DNA of 64,000 nt from Stratiolaelaps scimitus (taxonomy: Eukaryota; Arthropoda; Arachnida; Mesostigmata; Laelapidae): positions 930,001 through 994,000 of the forward strand of contig JABWDB010000049.1 in assembly GCA_019614645.1 (NCBI GenBank), written 5' to 3'. The notes beneath the pieces are model-generated. The model was given only the letters and a program-made list of their open reading frames with translations. It made no database searches and had not been told where the DNA came from. Shown here one piece after another: positions 1 through 64,000 of this stretch. The position numbers were made by a program, and so were the translations under genes. Each line of letters opens with the position of its first letter. Positions within the stretch are counted from its first letter, which is position 1.

Positions 1-1129
1 TCGATCGTTAAACAGACATGCGAATAAATATTCACTGAGTGGATAATCCCAATGCCCAACACCGGTCCCAGCCAACTATACGTATTATAAAATATAATAT
101 AGTACACTTGATTTCACACAACAAACAGAGGTTACAAGAAGCACTGCCGCACTTCGCGCGCATATACGAACTGCGGGAGCGCGCTTCGCAAATGTTAGCG
201 CTGCTGGTGGATCGTATTATTATATTATGTTGTTTGCAGATATCACGAGAGTAGCATTACATATTTATATCCATCGCCATAATCTCGATATAATTATGAC
301 ATATTTTCATTCCTTAATTGTTCATTGGCTGTTCAGTTAGTTTCCTGATTCGCTTGATTCATCCTGTGTCTGATTTTTTGTTGCTTGTAAATCTTCATTC
401 ATCGATACGACAAACCATACGACTACGTCTGCAAAAACACCTTTTATTTTATTTCTTATCGAAAAATAACGCGTATGTATATTGCGGTTCCTAAAATAAA
501 CTTGATTTTGAAATTGAAAAAACATTGCGACTACCTTAAGCGTTACACTATATCTTGACACAGTCGAATCGTATAGTTAACCTCAAAATGAAATGCTTTT
601 ACAGTGCTTAAGTTCGCTTATATATCATTAGCTGGTCGCGGCAATCGAGCCTAACTTCTTACAACGAGAGACTTCGAGTCGTTCAAGCCATCGCAGTGAC
701 GGCTGTATGACGTCAACGAATTATTCGTTTTCATTCCTCTTGCCGATCTTTCTCCTCTGATTGCATCTTTGGCAGTGGTGGTAATTCTTTCGGTCCAGAC
801 TCCCCCCTCCCTCCACGTCTTGTGCTAGATACAATCATAATTATTTTCCTCGTTGAGAAACTGCAAACGGCGATTGCGTGGCCTTGTTATCCTATTCAGA
901 TAGCTTACTTGGCACCCTCAATCAAGCCTCATGTGATATCTTTGTTTTTTCTCTCTCGCCTAATTGCATTCAATGCAAAAAGCAACTGCCCCAAAAAAAA
1001 GTCCATATGATTTACATATTCGACGTCTTCATATATTAATATAAAATATATACCCATCTTTGTGCTCACCTGTGTTCCCCAGATTTTAAGGGTTTTCTTG
1101 GCTTGTCGATATTCACTTGAAGAAAAGTA

Positions 1130-1198
1130 AAATAAATTTTCCAGTCTGACTCACAGTCAACATTAACATTTAACGTCCGCGATACAGCTTTCGGCATT
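1130..1198 (+). repeat. Dispersed repeat, copy 1
   Basis: Shares ATAAATTTTCC, a CTGACTCACAG-like core, ACATTTAACGT and GCTTTCGGCATT, in the same order and orientation, with 19406-19468. This copy has a 6-base insertion that looks like a duplicated AACATT. Family unknown. Confidence 0.75.
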
Positions 1199-2255
1199 GC
1201 GTCATAAGACGGAGTATCATTTTTTCCATGAAATGACTGTCCGATTTAGTTTACGACCTCTCCCTATAGCTTAGGCGTCCGTTGTAGTTCTGGTGTGACT
1301 CCTCTGCCATTATAGGCGTGGAACATAGTTGAGCTACAACATATTTACATATTATATCTACCATGCCGTCTGCAAATAACACCGCGCCTGGGCTTATTTG
1401 ACGTTCTTTCTCATTATCGTTAGCCACGATAACGAAAACATAGCCAAACTTTTGCAACTGTGTCAATCAGCATGTTATTGCCACAGCAACAAACAACAGT
1501 CCAATAGCCTGAATAAACAGAGGTTGCATATCTATAATGTATATGCGCAGAGAACAGCACATTTTAAGAATCGTTTACGCCCAAGAGTAGCCTGTGCAGC
1601 CTTCTGAGTAAATACCTCATAAATATATGGCTTCGATAGGGGATTTCTAGTAACCCTTCGAGTTCTGCAGTAAAATTCGAAGATCAATATTTCATTATTC
1701 ATTGTCTCGATTTCCGAACGCCCTCGCGCGATACAACATTATCGTCAATTTATCGCGCACGAAGAGGAAAGTCCTGCGCGCCGTGGGTTCGCTCGGTATA
1801 ATTTCGACAGTCTGGTGAAAGCCTGCTATGATAGCTCGCTACTCGCAACAGCCAACAGTGTATAGTGCAATATCGTGCAGGAATGGGCGCACCCAGCCAG
1901 CGACGATACGACGACAGGCTGCTGGTCAACTCAGGTCATTTTCAATAGCACCAGCAGCTATGTCTACGAGACGGCAGGCAAAGTCGTTAATTGAATAGAA
2001 AAAGCAGAAACTCAACTGACGTTGCCACAGGGCGAGTAATTGGGAAGTGACATTTACTCCTAAGCAGTGCTAATAATAATCATCTATTGGAGTAGTGAAC
2101 TGCCTTTGACCTTTCCACAAGAGGGCAAAGCTGAAAGTAACCGGCGCTTTTGAGCCAACTGGAGCAGTGACGCAGCTTAACTTGCGATGCCAGCGCCTGT
2201 AATGGCATTTTGCTTATTAATACAATGACTAATTTAATTTCTAATACATCACGTA

Positions 2256-2256
<1 letters not shown>

Positions 2257-2303
<47 letters not shown>
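2257..2303. repeat. (CA)n(TA)n microsatellite
   Basis: A short CA run passes into about 17 TA units. Confidence 0.95.
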
Positions 2304-2971
2304 GTCTTCTCACTGTCGTTGGCTTTTATTTCAGTGTGGTTATACAGGCTTCTACTCATTTTCACATGATCGATTGTTCAGTGAGGGTCATCCGTGAACA
2401 GGTTCAACTAGAACTCCTTTGATTTCCTGCAGTGGATTACTAACAGCCTAAATCAGATAGTATAGTAGTAGGCAAAGGCGTGGACATCCGTCATCGATCC
2501 TTTCAACTACTTGTTCTCTTCCCCTTTATTCTTTCACCTCTACCCTCGACTTCTGCATATCGCCTTTGCTCTCCGTTCTCGGTAGTGCGTCCTTGTGCTC
2601 TAACATTCCTCTGCCGTCAGCCCTTCAGGAAGGCCGCAGTATACACGGCCATCTATGCATGCATGCGGACCAATGGCCACGGCCCACGGTCACAGCTGAT
2701 GGGAGCGCCTGCCGACACCACCACCACCGCCGGCGCAGCCCTGACGCTTGCAAAAGCCCTGCCCCAGTATTGTTGGTTCCGTCGCAGTATGGTCGTCCCG
2801 ACAGCTCAAGAGCCGCAGCTCAGCGACGCACGGGACAATGTAAGGGACCGTGAAGAAAGACTGTCTTTTCCAGGCGCTAGTAGTTATTCGTCGTCGCAGT
2901 GGGAGCAGCAGCTATAGACATGTGGCAGTAACGGCGGCCGATGGATAGCCGGTCCATTTTGGATAGGGCGG

Positions 2972-3003
2972 AAATGGTAAATGGTAAATGGTAAATGGTA
3001 AAT
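2972..3003 (+). repeat. Tandem heptamer AAATGGT, about 4.6 copies
   Basis: Perfect short tandem array. Such simple tails occur at the 3' end of some non-LTR retrotransposons, but no retrotransposon body is recognised next to it. Confidence 0.9.
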
Positions 3004-4224
3004 CTTTATTGGTTTATTTAAGGAGCTGCAATTTTTCAATGCTTAAGCTCTCTTATGTGTCACACAGCGGAAGTGTTTCCATTATTAACGCACTTCCAGC
3101 GACTCTCAGTCAGCAGCCAGTTAGGAGATAAATATAGTCAGCCGGCTATAGCGACTACAGATGAATGCCGAACGACGGCTTCGTCTCGGCTACGTACAAC
3201 GGCTAATGCAATAATGAACGCGCAAAATAAATGCTGTCTGAAAAGCGGTACATAACGCCAGTCGTGTAATATCGCCAAATCGTATAACTGCCAAATAATA
3301 TAATAGCCAACAAAGGCCTCATCGTACTGCTTGCTATCTTAGCGTATAATCACACCACCGTCACTTTGTCGAGCACAAAAACTACTTGAGGCATCTCAGG
3401 GGATATCGTATTGCCAACTTCCTGACTATGCACGATATAGTTACCTGATCGTCGCACCTCATCGAGGGCAGCTGGACGACAGGGGGTCCTGACAGCTTTC
3501 GGACACAATGATAAATTAGCTGGAAACTCCGACTCTCGTTCTGCATCATCGATTGCCGGCATTTCGCGCCCCCTCTTTCTATTCTCAATTTTCTTATGAA
3601 TATGAATTAGGTGCGCATACATTGCTCTCATAGCGGGGCAGTGTGCACTTCCGGACAAACACCGAAGTTGTTTCGTTCTTCATGGACGCCCAGCATACCC
3701 GACGCTACTTCGCTTATATACGACGGACAGTCGTCTCGCGGGTAACTTCTGCTGTTCGCTGTACTAAGTGTTGTTTATATGTTTGTGTGTATTAAATAAC
3801 ATTCCCCGGAGTTCGCGAACACAGTTACTCACAGCAGACCCACGGTGGCGCCGACAAGCGTAACGTCGATCAACGTGGTTGAGAACGAGCCGGAGAAGAA
3901 ATAGAACACATGAGGCTATTTTACAAAATTAAGCCATCCGTCTGAAAACTCAAGGGGCCGCGGCTCCTAGCACGTATCTGCTGATGACGAAATAATTCTT
4001 GCTTATCTTATTCTACTTTGTACATACACGATGACTACAGTCGAACAAAATCACCATCTCACAATTGCCCTATCTATTATCCGGTTTCGCTGTTCTGAAC
4101 CTTCATAGTTTACTCACTGGGATAGTGCTTCATGCCCTGCGATGTAGCTGAATATATAGACTTTTTATTGGAGGCTGCCCTCCTTCCTCGCTTTCTTCTC
4201 CCACCAGACACCTACCAGAATTTG

Positions 4225-4241
4225 GCAGGATCCGAACCTGC
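4225..4241 (-). repeat. tRNA T-arm-like hairpin
   Basis: On the minus strand GCAGG-TTCGGAT-CCTGC forms a perfect five-base-pair stem with a seven-base loop that fits the T-arm and B-box consensus. I could not find a matching A box or acceptor stem, so it is at most the tail of a decayed tRNA-derived repeat. Confidence 0.3.
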
Positions 4242-4722
4242 TAATAGAGGCAGTCGTGGAATATTGAATGTCGTTGTGAAGGTGGTCCCTGTTTCGCAAA
4301 CGAACTTGTTCGCTTGCTGAACTAATTCGGTAATCCGAACAGCGCACTAAGACGTCTCGTGTGTATACCGTTCTGATCAACCCTGAGAATTTTGATCAAC
4401 ATGAGAGGTCGTTGATCAACGCAGACCGATCCGACATCCATTCGAGTTGCTGAGTTGCTCCCATTTTCAAATAAGCACACATAATAAAGCACCTCACATA
4501 GGTACTGCTAATGAATGCAACTGGCCTATCTCATTGTCGGTGAATTGGCAAGAAAGCACCGTTGTTCGCTAACAGACCTAATTAATTAGAGGCAGAGCGT
4601 CAGACCTCGATGGCTGGTTACAGGATCTTCGACAAAGGCATAGCCAACCTACGTGTAGGCAATGTATCTAATATATCGGCGGGGCAATAATGTATTTACA
4701 TTCAATGTGCGGTATTACTCAC

Positions 4723-57681
<52,959 letters not shown>

Positions 57682-60600
57682 CAGACGCCCACTCGCCCAT
57701 AACCATTCATTGTTCCTGGAAATCACGTCCCCGTAGAGGCGTAAACGCGCATACACGGACACACGAGAAAAGTACAGAAATATACTTATATAAGTATTCA
57801 CGCATGCGAAGGATGCAGTCAGTCGAAAGCTGCAATCATCGCTGTACGCAATTTCCACCACGTGCTAATAGAGCGCAATGAGACTAATAGAGAGAGAGCA
57901 ATAAGAAATACATTAGTTAGGATTCATGGCTAGAAAGAGCTGAACACACGCTACCTAGTTAGAACAGGCGGTGAAGGGGAGGTAGTTGGGGCCAATTCTA
58001 GGTATAGGAAGAATTCGTGGTAATAATGAGGGATAGCGAGAAACAAAGCAGGAAGCTGGTTGCAGGAGACATTAAATTAGATTGGCCCTTTTTCTTTTGC
58101 GAACTGGATGCGACGTTGGGTGAACACGTTTGAAAAGGTGACGACAACACCCTTCTCGAATCGATACCGTGAGTTATACGCGTTTCCTATGCAAATCAAA
58201 CTCAGATTAACAATGAAGCAGTACGGTTAAGTAACAACAGAAAAACCATCTATGTTTCAGCTCCACAGAAGCGTGCTACACGACAATAGTTTAGCAACGC
58301 ATTTGAGTTCGAGATTTAAGTCACGTTTTACCAGTGATGAATTGCAATGCCGATGGGTTTTTTGGAATGCGAACGCATTATCGAGGCTGCTATGCGAACT
58401 GAGAGAAAGTAACCGACGCCTTAGGAGAAGACTTTAGAAGGAAACCATTCGGTCAAAATTGGCCTACAATGCCGTCGGCCGTCAAAACGGCGACGAGGCG
58501 CAACAAGAAAATTCAAAATATCCTGTGCAGGTACCTCAGCATAACAAATAACGCGAAACCTTAAACGTACCCAGGGGGAGGGGCGGGGTTGACGGACTTC
58601 GTGGAAGAAGAATTTTCCGATTCCTGTCAACAATGTATTCCAGGAAATCGCTTCCCAATACCTAGCAAGCCAGCCGTTATGGGTGGTGTAGGTACTGGTT
58701 GTGTTGCGCGACCGTCGATTGGCTTAGCCCTGGCTGAATCGACCAAACGCTAGGCATTGCTTGGCCTTAATCGAAAGCGAAGCCCCTTCTGGGGAAATTG
58801 TCTCTTCATCCGGGTCCAATGGGTACAATAGTAAGCAAGTATCAATGTTGTACAGGTAAGGGGCTGTACAACATACATGTATACAAATTAAAATTATATA
58901 CCATGTGACCCGGGCACAAGCGGTAAAAACAAAATTGATGCTCGTAGCCGAAAAGAAAGAAGGTGTCTTGCTCGTTGGATACTCCGTGGAGGCCAATCAA
59001 GCCTGATAATATCCCAAGATAGTCCTCAATTAAAGAAGTGCATCCTCCTTTGCGTCGGGTCATGACCGACATCTTTAAGTTGAATGTCGCTGTTTTCACC
59101 CAGCATATGTATCAACTTTGGTTCAGTAACAAAACACAGCGCCGCTGAAAATGCCTTACACGACCGACAGTTCGCATATTCCTTATTGTGTTTTGTTAAT
59201 AATTGTGATCATTCCTAGTTGTATAGATTAATTGAACTTGTAAGAGAAGATGCATACATGGGTGTCTCATAGATGTGATGAATATTCAATAATGGCCACG
59301 CAACATGTTCGGGGCATTACATTAAATGAGGGTGGAGATTCGTTTTCCCTCTGAAGTCCTCTCCTGCTGTCGCAGTGGAGAAATCTAACGCCAGCCACGT
59401 ATCGCCCCCTGCCGGCACGAAGCCGTTCGTGAAGTGGTATCACGATCGATCTATAAGACTGTAAGATACACGAGCCCCTGCGATCTGGCGAAACCAGCTC
59501 CAAGAGGACTACACCTAAGTTCAGAAATTCATCTGATTGAGAGTGTAGGATTGTTCTCAGTAATAATCTACGTCTCCTTCGCTCGCACTCTCTCCGTGTA
59601 CTCTCCTCCTGGCTCAATTTATGCTAAAGGCGCACACACCATGTGGGGAGAAATTTAGACGAGCGTAAATCAAGCTTCCTTCCGCCAAACGGCAGAACAG
59701 TAAAGCTTTCCACCTCACTTTCATTTTTTTTCATTTGATAAGGTCATCCAACACGCTGCCACCACGATGAGGACACGAATTGAGATGATGCGTCGACAGA
59801 AAACGCATTTAAATATGTTCTAATCAATAATTGACCAAGGAATCGAAAGTAGGAGAAATGGAACAATTGCGACGACGGGTCGAATCGGCGCAATACGACT
59901 AACACCTGTTATCCCAGATAGTGTAGATAGGTGGAGCCCTTTGATGTCGAGGTTCATCGTCTGCCCGTGGCAAACGGAGAAGACACGTAGGTGCACGATA
60001 TTCATCGGTACACATTTGCATTTAAGAAGGGGTCCGTTTGATAAAGCAATGCCGAAAGGACTTTCGTGGACCTCAATGTTGATTGTGGGTCAGCCCGGAT
60101 AATTTTCTTTAGAAGCGGAGATATCGTATAGGTTTTGTGAAACAACAAGGAGGTAGCGTATCTCGATTCTGCGTTGCAGCTTGAGCGCATACACGTTACG
60201 TTTTAAACGCCCCTTGTGTTTGCCAGTGCCGTGGTCCGAAATGCTTATTCGCACAAGTTGAATATCCGGTTAGCCATTGTTCCCATGTCTTAGTCATCTC
60301 GTTACCTTACTGGTACTATATCATAGTCAAACTTCACCTATTTTAGTAGATTGTGTCAGTAATTAAAATGACTTTCGTGTGCAGCTCATCCCGAGCCCTT
60401 CTCCCCATCAGACAGATATCGTTACTCGTGCCTATGGTTATTAGTAGGCAGAATTTGACACAATCCTGCCTCCGGCACGATTTGAATTTGAGACACATCC
60501 TACTACAGATCTTTTGTCCAAGACCTATTCCAGTAGTGCCGTGCCTAACTGACGTTAATTAATCAATTCTCCTCATTTAACTACTTCAATATTTTCTTAC

Positions 60601-61060
60601 AGTCACACAGTTGTAACAGTTCTCCCATTCCCATGTGTTAACTATTTCTTACCGCCATTGCAATTAACCCCTTTTTTAAGAGAGAAGAAATGCATTATGT
60701 AAGAATGGACACCACCTTTAGATGTGGGCCGAACTGTGTCGGACTCGCCATAAATTAACGGCAAGCTAGACTATCGGCGTGACCGTGTGAAGCTCCAGGT
60801 TTTCAGTTGGTCAGAAGGCCTCTGCAGAACAACCTCTCTTGAGCTTCCCTCCGTACCTCCCAGCTCTGCATTTAGTACTACTATAAGTAATTAACCCTTT
60901 ACCAATTTGCAACTGCCACCTCTGTCACCCTGTTGAAATTACATACACACATCAACAAATACTACGCCACTTCTAGAAGATGAGCTAAAGCAAATTAAGT
61001 TTCGCTTAAGTTAAGTTTAGAGAGGCATTTTCAGAAATGTTCAACCGTTTTTCATTCGTC

Positions 61061-61128
61061 TCGAACCCATGGAAAATAATAATGAATCCATGAAAATACG
61101 AATGAAGATAATAATGCCATGGGTTCGA
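61061..61128. repeat. 12-bp inverted repeat with 44-base spacer
   Basis: TCGAACCCATGG at 61061-61072 is the exact reverse complement of CCATGGGTTCGA at 61117-61128. Confidence 0.85.
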
Positions 61129-61284
61129 TAATAATCTCGACCTTTATCGATTTCCTCAGGTCACAAGATCCGTTGGGGAAGCTTCTGATATTTTATACAT
61201 GAGCCAGAGTTTTTCCAAGCATACTCTTTCCATCATATGTTTTCTCGTCGAGCTAAGCATTGACAGCAAATATAACTCGGCACC

Positions 61285-61291
61285 CATATAT

Positions 61292-61332
<41 letters not shown>
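61285..61332. repeat. (CA)n(TA)n microsatellite
   Basis: Short CA run followed by about 16 TA units. Confidence 0.95.
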
Positions 61333-61336
<4 letters not shown>

Positions 61337-64000
61337 TATGAACTCTACGCGTTAGAGTGTAGTATATTTAATATGCATATTGAATAATCCCTGGTTGCAC
61401 TCATCTGCTCGCTCGGGCAAATGTACGGCAGCCTCAACTTGAATCGGGATAAACTCTGTGGGTGGATTTTGCCCACCTACAGCAATATGCTATCACGCAC
61501 GCACAAATGGTTTAATTAAATCGCCAGGCCCCGCCAAGGGGCCATATCTGATAACGTCTATGCGAATGAGTCCCCAGGGAAAGCGCCATATTCAAATTAT
61601 CGAGTAGGCGTTGGCTTGTCCAAACATGTCACCGACATAGAAGAGTCTGCCTATTTTTGGCGGCTCTATTCAAATATAACGGTAGCTTCGCATGCGTCAG
61701 TAACAAAAGAAGCTGTAAAATTTAATGACAAATGATCGGCAACGTGAGACCTCTATGACCTTGGAAATTCCGAACCATTGTTAATTTTTTTTGAAAAAGG
61801 TGGCTTAGTTGCACTACCTTCCAAATAGGCCATACGTGGTACGTACAACATTTTGATCTTGATACTGATCGATTTCAATCGATCCATCGAAGCGGGGTGT
61901 ACTCATTGCAAATACATATATTTTTGTCTAACCGTATGCATTATTCAGGTATAGCCACATTTTTTCAAGGGTATGCCTCTCCCTCATGCCACGTTCAGCG
62001 TTGGCCACCATCGCCGAAACGTTGAAGAGAAAAATATTAAAAGAAAGAACGAAAAATGCGCCACAAGGCGTGAACGAGAAAGAAATTGTATGGTGACAGC
62101 TATCGAGGACACCAGGGGAAGCTCAGATGGGTCCGAAGAAGATGACGGAAAACGCCCGCGGCATAAGCCTCGACCGGGCAGGCAGCAAGTCATCGTTCCG
62201 CTCCATGCGAGCGCTCTAGTTTCTAGCCAGTGCGGGATCCCGGCGGGAACGCGGTGACGCCATGGGCCGGGCTCAAACATCGGCGTCCTCCGTTCGGCCT
62301 GTTGACGAGGGTTACGATGAGGCACAGATTGCGCAGGCTACGCTCGAGGTCTACCACAACGATCATATCAGCAAGACCCTCAACAAATGACTGGCAGAAA
62401 CTTTCCTTCATCTATAACACCTAAGAGAAATATGGAATTTGTTGCTGCGGCAGATGAAGACGCTGCTCTGGACGGATTCCTCGGAGTCAGACGTCAACGT
62501 AGGCGATGGGGCTTTCGAGACACCCTGTGTCGTGTGCGATTCTCACACCGCGAGTTTACCAAGTGGAGAGATAGCAGTGCCTTCTGATTTGCGGAATATG
62601 ATCCATGTACATATTACTTTGTTGGATAATAATAGATTTCAGGGGCACGTTTAACAGGACAGACGAGTGTGCGTGACATAAAGAAAGGAGGACACATTCG
62701 AAATTACCGATTCGATTTCGTTTATTGCTAGTTTTTATAGTTCGGATATCTATAAGAAATACACCGATATCGAGCGGTATGCCCAGTTGTGGTCAGTTGT
62801 CGATCGTGGTCGCTATTTTTCTCACGAGCTAGTTAAGAAAAACCCTGCTTGACTTGCTCGGCCATGGAAACCGCGCTTGTCATGGACCAGTCAGCGAGGG
62901 GGGCAGGGAGCAGCTTTTACGTGAAGCGCTGGCGTGTGAGAACGATTCAGTGGGAGAGCGCGCTCCTGCTGCGGCGTTGGTAGTTAAGGGCAAAGGACTC
63001 ATGCCTTCGGACCTGCTGCTGCTACCTAGTAGAAAATACGGCTGAATCCGATAGCAATAGTAGTCGCAGTAATCGACGGCCCATAGGTTATCATGTATAT
63101 AATGGCAGGCGTGTATCAAGGGAATAGGATAGGAAGAGGACACGGTATGTCTGGCTGGGCACTGTGAGGATAGGTCTGCTATGTGGTTGTCGTGTCCGTG
63201 GACTGGTGGTTCGCTTCGCTAAGCAACGCTAAGATTCGGTTGTGTCTGCTGGGTGTGGGTCGTTGGCCTGGGCTATCGGGTGGACGAATGAAGGTCAAGC
63301 GAATTCACCTAGGACGCTTTGGCGAAGCTTCCTCGAAGCCGGATCCTCCCTTCCGTCGATCCGGTCATTGTGTAGGCTTTGCTGCTGCTGCTCCGAGGCT
63401 TGCTGCCGGCGGCGTCGCACACCCGCCGCTTACACATACCACTGGCCGTCGCCTGGAAACGAATGGAAACGAAAAAACACATAAGATTTATGGTATCCTT
63501 CGATCAACAAATACTGCTGTTGCTATGTTCGGCCGACAGAAGGCCCAACGCTGCAGACGCCGTCATGGTCACTGGCGTCTCTGAGCCTTCGTATAGTGCT
63601 CAGGGCCCCCGCCCTATCTAAGGTGAACCCATCTGATTCGGTGAAAGCGTGTCCCGGTGGAAAAATGCGATTGGGATATTAAGGACGACAAGGTAGGTAA
63701 TAAGGGAAAATCTTCGATCGAAAAGAAGACCTTATGGTCTCAGACTCCCACAGCCCCAAGAGGTATAGTCAACACCAGGGGTAAAAAGTACAGAAAGAGT
63801 GAAAAAGAAGCAATTCTTTGCAACTTGTTTGCTTCTGCAAATGTTTTGTTATACACCTCAATGCTATGGTTTGAACTCAAACTAGAGCTCAGTATGAAAA
63901 ATATCTCCCTAGAATGGAGGAATATTGAGAGAGTCCGTGAGTGGGCGTCACGCCTTCGTCGTAAGCCCTCTGATTCTGGCTGTATAATTTGCTTAGCATC

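Larger units (their letters stand above)
1..4722 (-). other. mGluR intron 7, partial; no exon recognised
   Basis: This is the stretch downstream of the last visible exon. It holds a (CA)4(TA)n tract, a heptamer tandem, one copy of a dispersed repeat and a tRNA T-arm-like hairpin, listed separately. Two plus-strand open frames near 2480-2917 lie in a GC-rich patch and resemble no protein I know. No cysteine-rich or seven-helix receptor exon could be found on the minus strand. Confidence 0.6.
57862..64000. other. Region upstream of mGluR; no gene recognised
   Basis: The receptor's 5' untranslated region, any non-coding first exon and its promoter should be here, but no promoter motif can be placed with confidence. 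AT-rich sequence with a (CA)(TA)n tract at 61285-61332 gives way to a GC-richer stretch from about 61970 on. A plus-strand set of open frames at 61973-62654 and triplet-rich frames at 63183-63621 could be exon fragments or decayed repeats, but none matches a family I know. Confidence 0.5.

Overview
This window is animal nuclear DNA. Coding blocks are short, join in phase across GT..AG introns, and sit inside long non-coding stretches rich in microsatellites. The species cannot be fixed. A gene-poor layout with a Tc1 element and many (TA)n, (GA)n and (CA)n tracts suits an invertebrate. An arthropod such as a mite or tick is my guess, but the sequence does not prove it.

The one gene I recognise is a metabotropic glutamate receptor on the minus strand. 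It covers at least 57681 down to 4723 and runs off the left edge. Seven coding exons are visible, at 57681-56985, 56421-56208, 51809-51436, 18818-18667, 17183-17089, 5580-5329 and 4989-4723. Joined, they give 683 codons plus two bases: a low-complexity leader, a signal-like hydrophobic segment, then an essentially complete glutamate-binding Venus-flytrap domain. The cysteine-rich linker, the seven-helix membrane domain and the stop codon must lie to the left of the window, because I see no matching exon below 4723. All introns keep phase, and the residues that contact glutamate in mammalian mGluR1 are present.

Introns make up most of the window: 563 bases, 4.4 kb, 32.6 kb, 1.8-kb-or-less (1.5 kb), 11.5 kb and 339 bases, in order of transcription. 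The 32.6 kb intron 3 (51435-18819) holds a 1573-bp Tc1-type transposon with 230-bp inverted repeats and a dead DD34E transposase (41323-42895), an imperfect 110-bp inverted repeat near 33.5-33.9 kb, and several GC-rich low-complexity islands. The islands produce long open frames that do not look like genes. A group of tRNA-like pieces ending in a T-run lies in intron 2 near 53.5 kb.

The 6 kb to the right of the first coding exon (57862-64000) should hold the receptor's 5' untranslated region and promoter. I recognise no gene there, only a weak candidate at 61973-62654. No rRNA, CRISPR, virus or bacterial-type operon is seen. I found no clearly new biological system. The items most worth checking are the receptor's group I-like signature, its repeat-rich leader, the Tc1 element, and the two RNA-structure candidates at 33.5 and 53.5 kb.
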